Shown here piece by piece: positions 63,113 through 64,000 of a DNA stretch of 64,000 nucleotides. The translations under genes and the position numbers were made by a program. Numbering within the stretch: the stretch's first letter is position 1; each line of letters opens with the position of its first letter. A model generated the notes under the pieces. That model ran no database searches. It worked only from the letters and a program-made list of their open reading frames with translations, and was not told where the DNA came from. Origin of the DNA: Enoplolaimus lenunculus (Eukaryota > Nematoda > Enoplea > Enoplida > Thoracostomopsidae); contig JASANG010001337.1 of NCBI GenBank assembly GCA_030248215.1, positions 62,001 through 126,000 on the forward strand, given 5' to 3'.

Positions 63113-64000
63113 TGGATGATGCATATTTTAACAAGAGTATGCAACTACGTACATTTTGTGCAGAAAAGAATGTACACGGAACACGTTGCATTTTTAGCCT
63201 TTCCCTTTACTTAGAGGGGTACAACCTGTGCGAACCAAGACACTTTATGTATCCTGCAACAAAAATTGCTCAGCGTATAGTTTAAGTAATTTCACTCGAC
63301 CCGAATACCATTTTGCCCAGATGTAGCAACACGCGATCGCCTACGCTTAAATAAGCCTATTAGGATTAAAGCGCTTCATCGATTGGGGATTGGGAATACC
63401 CCTCCCAAAATCGATCAGGGAGGGGGTATCGCAAAGGACTACGTAATGCTACACTTCTTGAGAGTATAAATTGAGAAATGTCATACTATCCGTTATACAC
63501 TCTTGCTATTACCAAGCATCGATAACGATTCTTTTGACAAGATTGCAACTTTCGCAAACACGTCTGACATAAAAAGTACCACCGAACGTTGCCGTTTTGA
63601 CCATTCTCTCATTTATATAATTGACCAGAAACAGACAGATAACATCGAAAATAAAAAAGGACTGAAAGTCGAAAATATTAACCGACCACCTTTTTTTACC
63701 TGAGAGTACGTATCATCAAGAGTGCATGATACAAGAGTATGCAAATTTCGGGGTTCCGCATGGTACAAAATGTGCCAGCCGGCGTTGCGTTTATGGCGGA
63801 CACCCCTGTTTATAGGCGGTCTCGCTGTCACATGCAATAACGATATATTAACCTATAAGAGGAGCAATATTTGATGCCAGATACATTAAGTGCCATAGTT
63901 CGCACAGGTTGTACCCCCTCTAAATAAAGGAAGGGTAGGCCAAAACGCATCGCGTGCGCCGGGTCCACATTCTTTATACACATAATGTAGAATGTACCTA
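63113..64000. mobile_element. two further CAAGAGTGTGCAACT-family copies (second cut by window end)
   Basis: The first copy runs from CAAGAGTATGCAACTACGTA (about 63131) to ACACTCTTGCTATT (about 63512). The second starts near 63720 with CATCAAGAGTGCATG...CAAGAGTATGCAA and runs past the window edge. A protein-like stretch lies between them. Confidence 0.6.
63520..63705 (+). CDS. possible exon, unidentified protein
   Basis: The stretch lies between two copies of an inverted-repeat element and is not itself repetitive. From an AG at about 63518-63519 the frame reads IDNDSFDKIATFANTSDIKS, TTERCRFDHSLIYIIDQ, then a Lys/Asn-rich part ending in TGA. The carry-in needed (two bases) equals what the 57914 exon would leave. 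It could also be chance in AT-rich DNA. Confidence 0.25.

Larger units (their letters stand above)
58125..63519. other. no gene recognised; repeats and AT-rich DNA
   Basis: It contains AGCACCTATCACCAGTT elements, a (CAA)n/(CAC)n microsatellite (58908-58995), a CCCTATTCACACGTGCAAG element (59155-59435), a CCCGTAGCCAGCTC piece (62310-62430) and a SINE. ORFs of 60-110 codons here lie in repeats or lack coding character. Confidence 0.5.

Overview
The window is AT-rich, intron-rich animal DNA with long introns full of short inverted-repeat transposons, so it comes from an invertebrate metazoan. The protein content (a Trunk/PTTH/Noggin-type cystine-knot ligand next to a NOS1AP adaptor) does not fix the phylum; a tunicate or other marine invertebrate is plausible but unproven. 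There are no bacterial-style genes, CRISPR arrays or intact rRNA/tRNA genes.

Two multi-exon genes could be rebuilt from splice sites, intron phases and protein similarity, and they lie tail to tail. Gene 1 (+ strand, about 4.3-18.95 kb, possibly from 2.99 kb) has eight supported coding exons giving at least 427 residues. It has an Arg/Gly/Pro-rich, furin-like N-terminal part, a middle part with scattered cysteines, and a C-terminal cystine knot of the PTTH/Trunk/Noggin type. Its 5' end is not resolved. Gene 2 (- strand, 43.8-21.4 kb) has fourteen coding exons and is the NOS1AP (CAPON) orthologue. It begins with an almost complete PTB domain, then a poly-Q/poly-N exon, the conserved short coiled coil, and a very long Ser-rich C-terminal extension. 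The model totals 1611 residues, about three times the human protein. One intron is GC-AG, and the PDZ-ligand C-terminus known in vertebrates is absent.

From 44 to 64 kb no complete gene could be recognised. Three protein-like stretches on the + strand (54.77, 57.91 and 63.52 kb) may belong to one unidentified gene: the first encodes a short cytosolic tail and a membrane segment, and the last two have compatible splice phases.

Most of the rest is a set of at least a dozen families of short non-autonomous DNA transposons, several in many copies. One family carries internal TTAGGC tandem arrays, one copy of another has a perfect 8-bp target duplication (hAT type), another element has a perfect 9-bp duplication, and several look like TA-target Tc1/mariner-type MITEs. 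There are also tRNA-derived SINE-like repeats, a dimeric satellite ending in a (GGAC)n tail, several minisatellites and long trinucleotide arrays.
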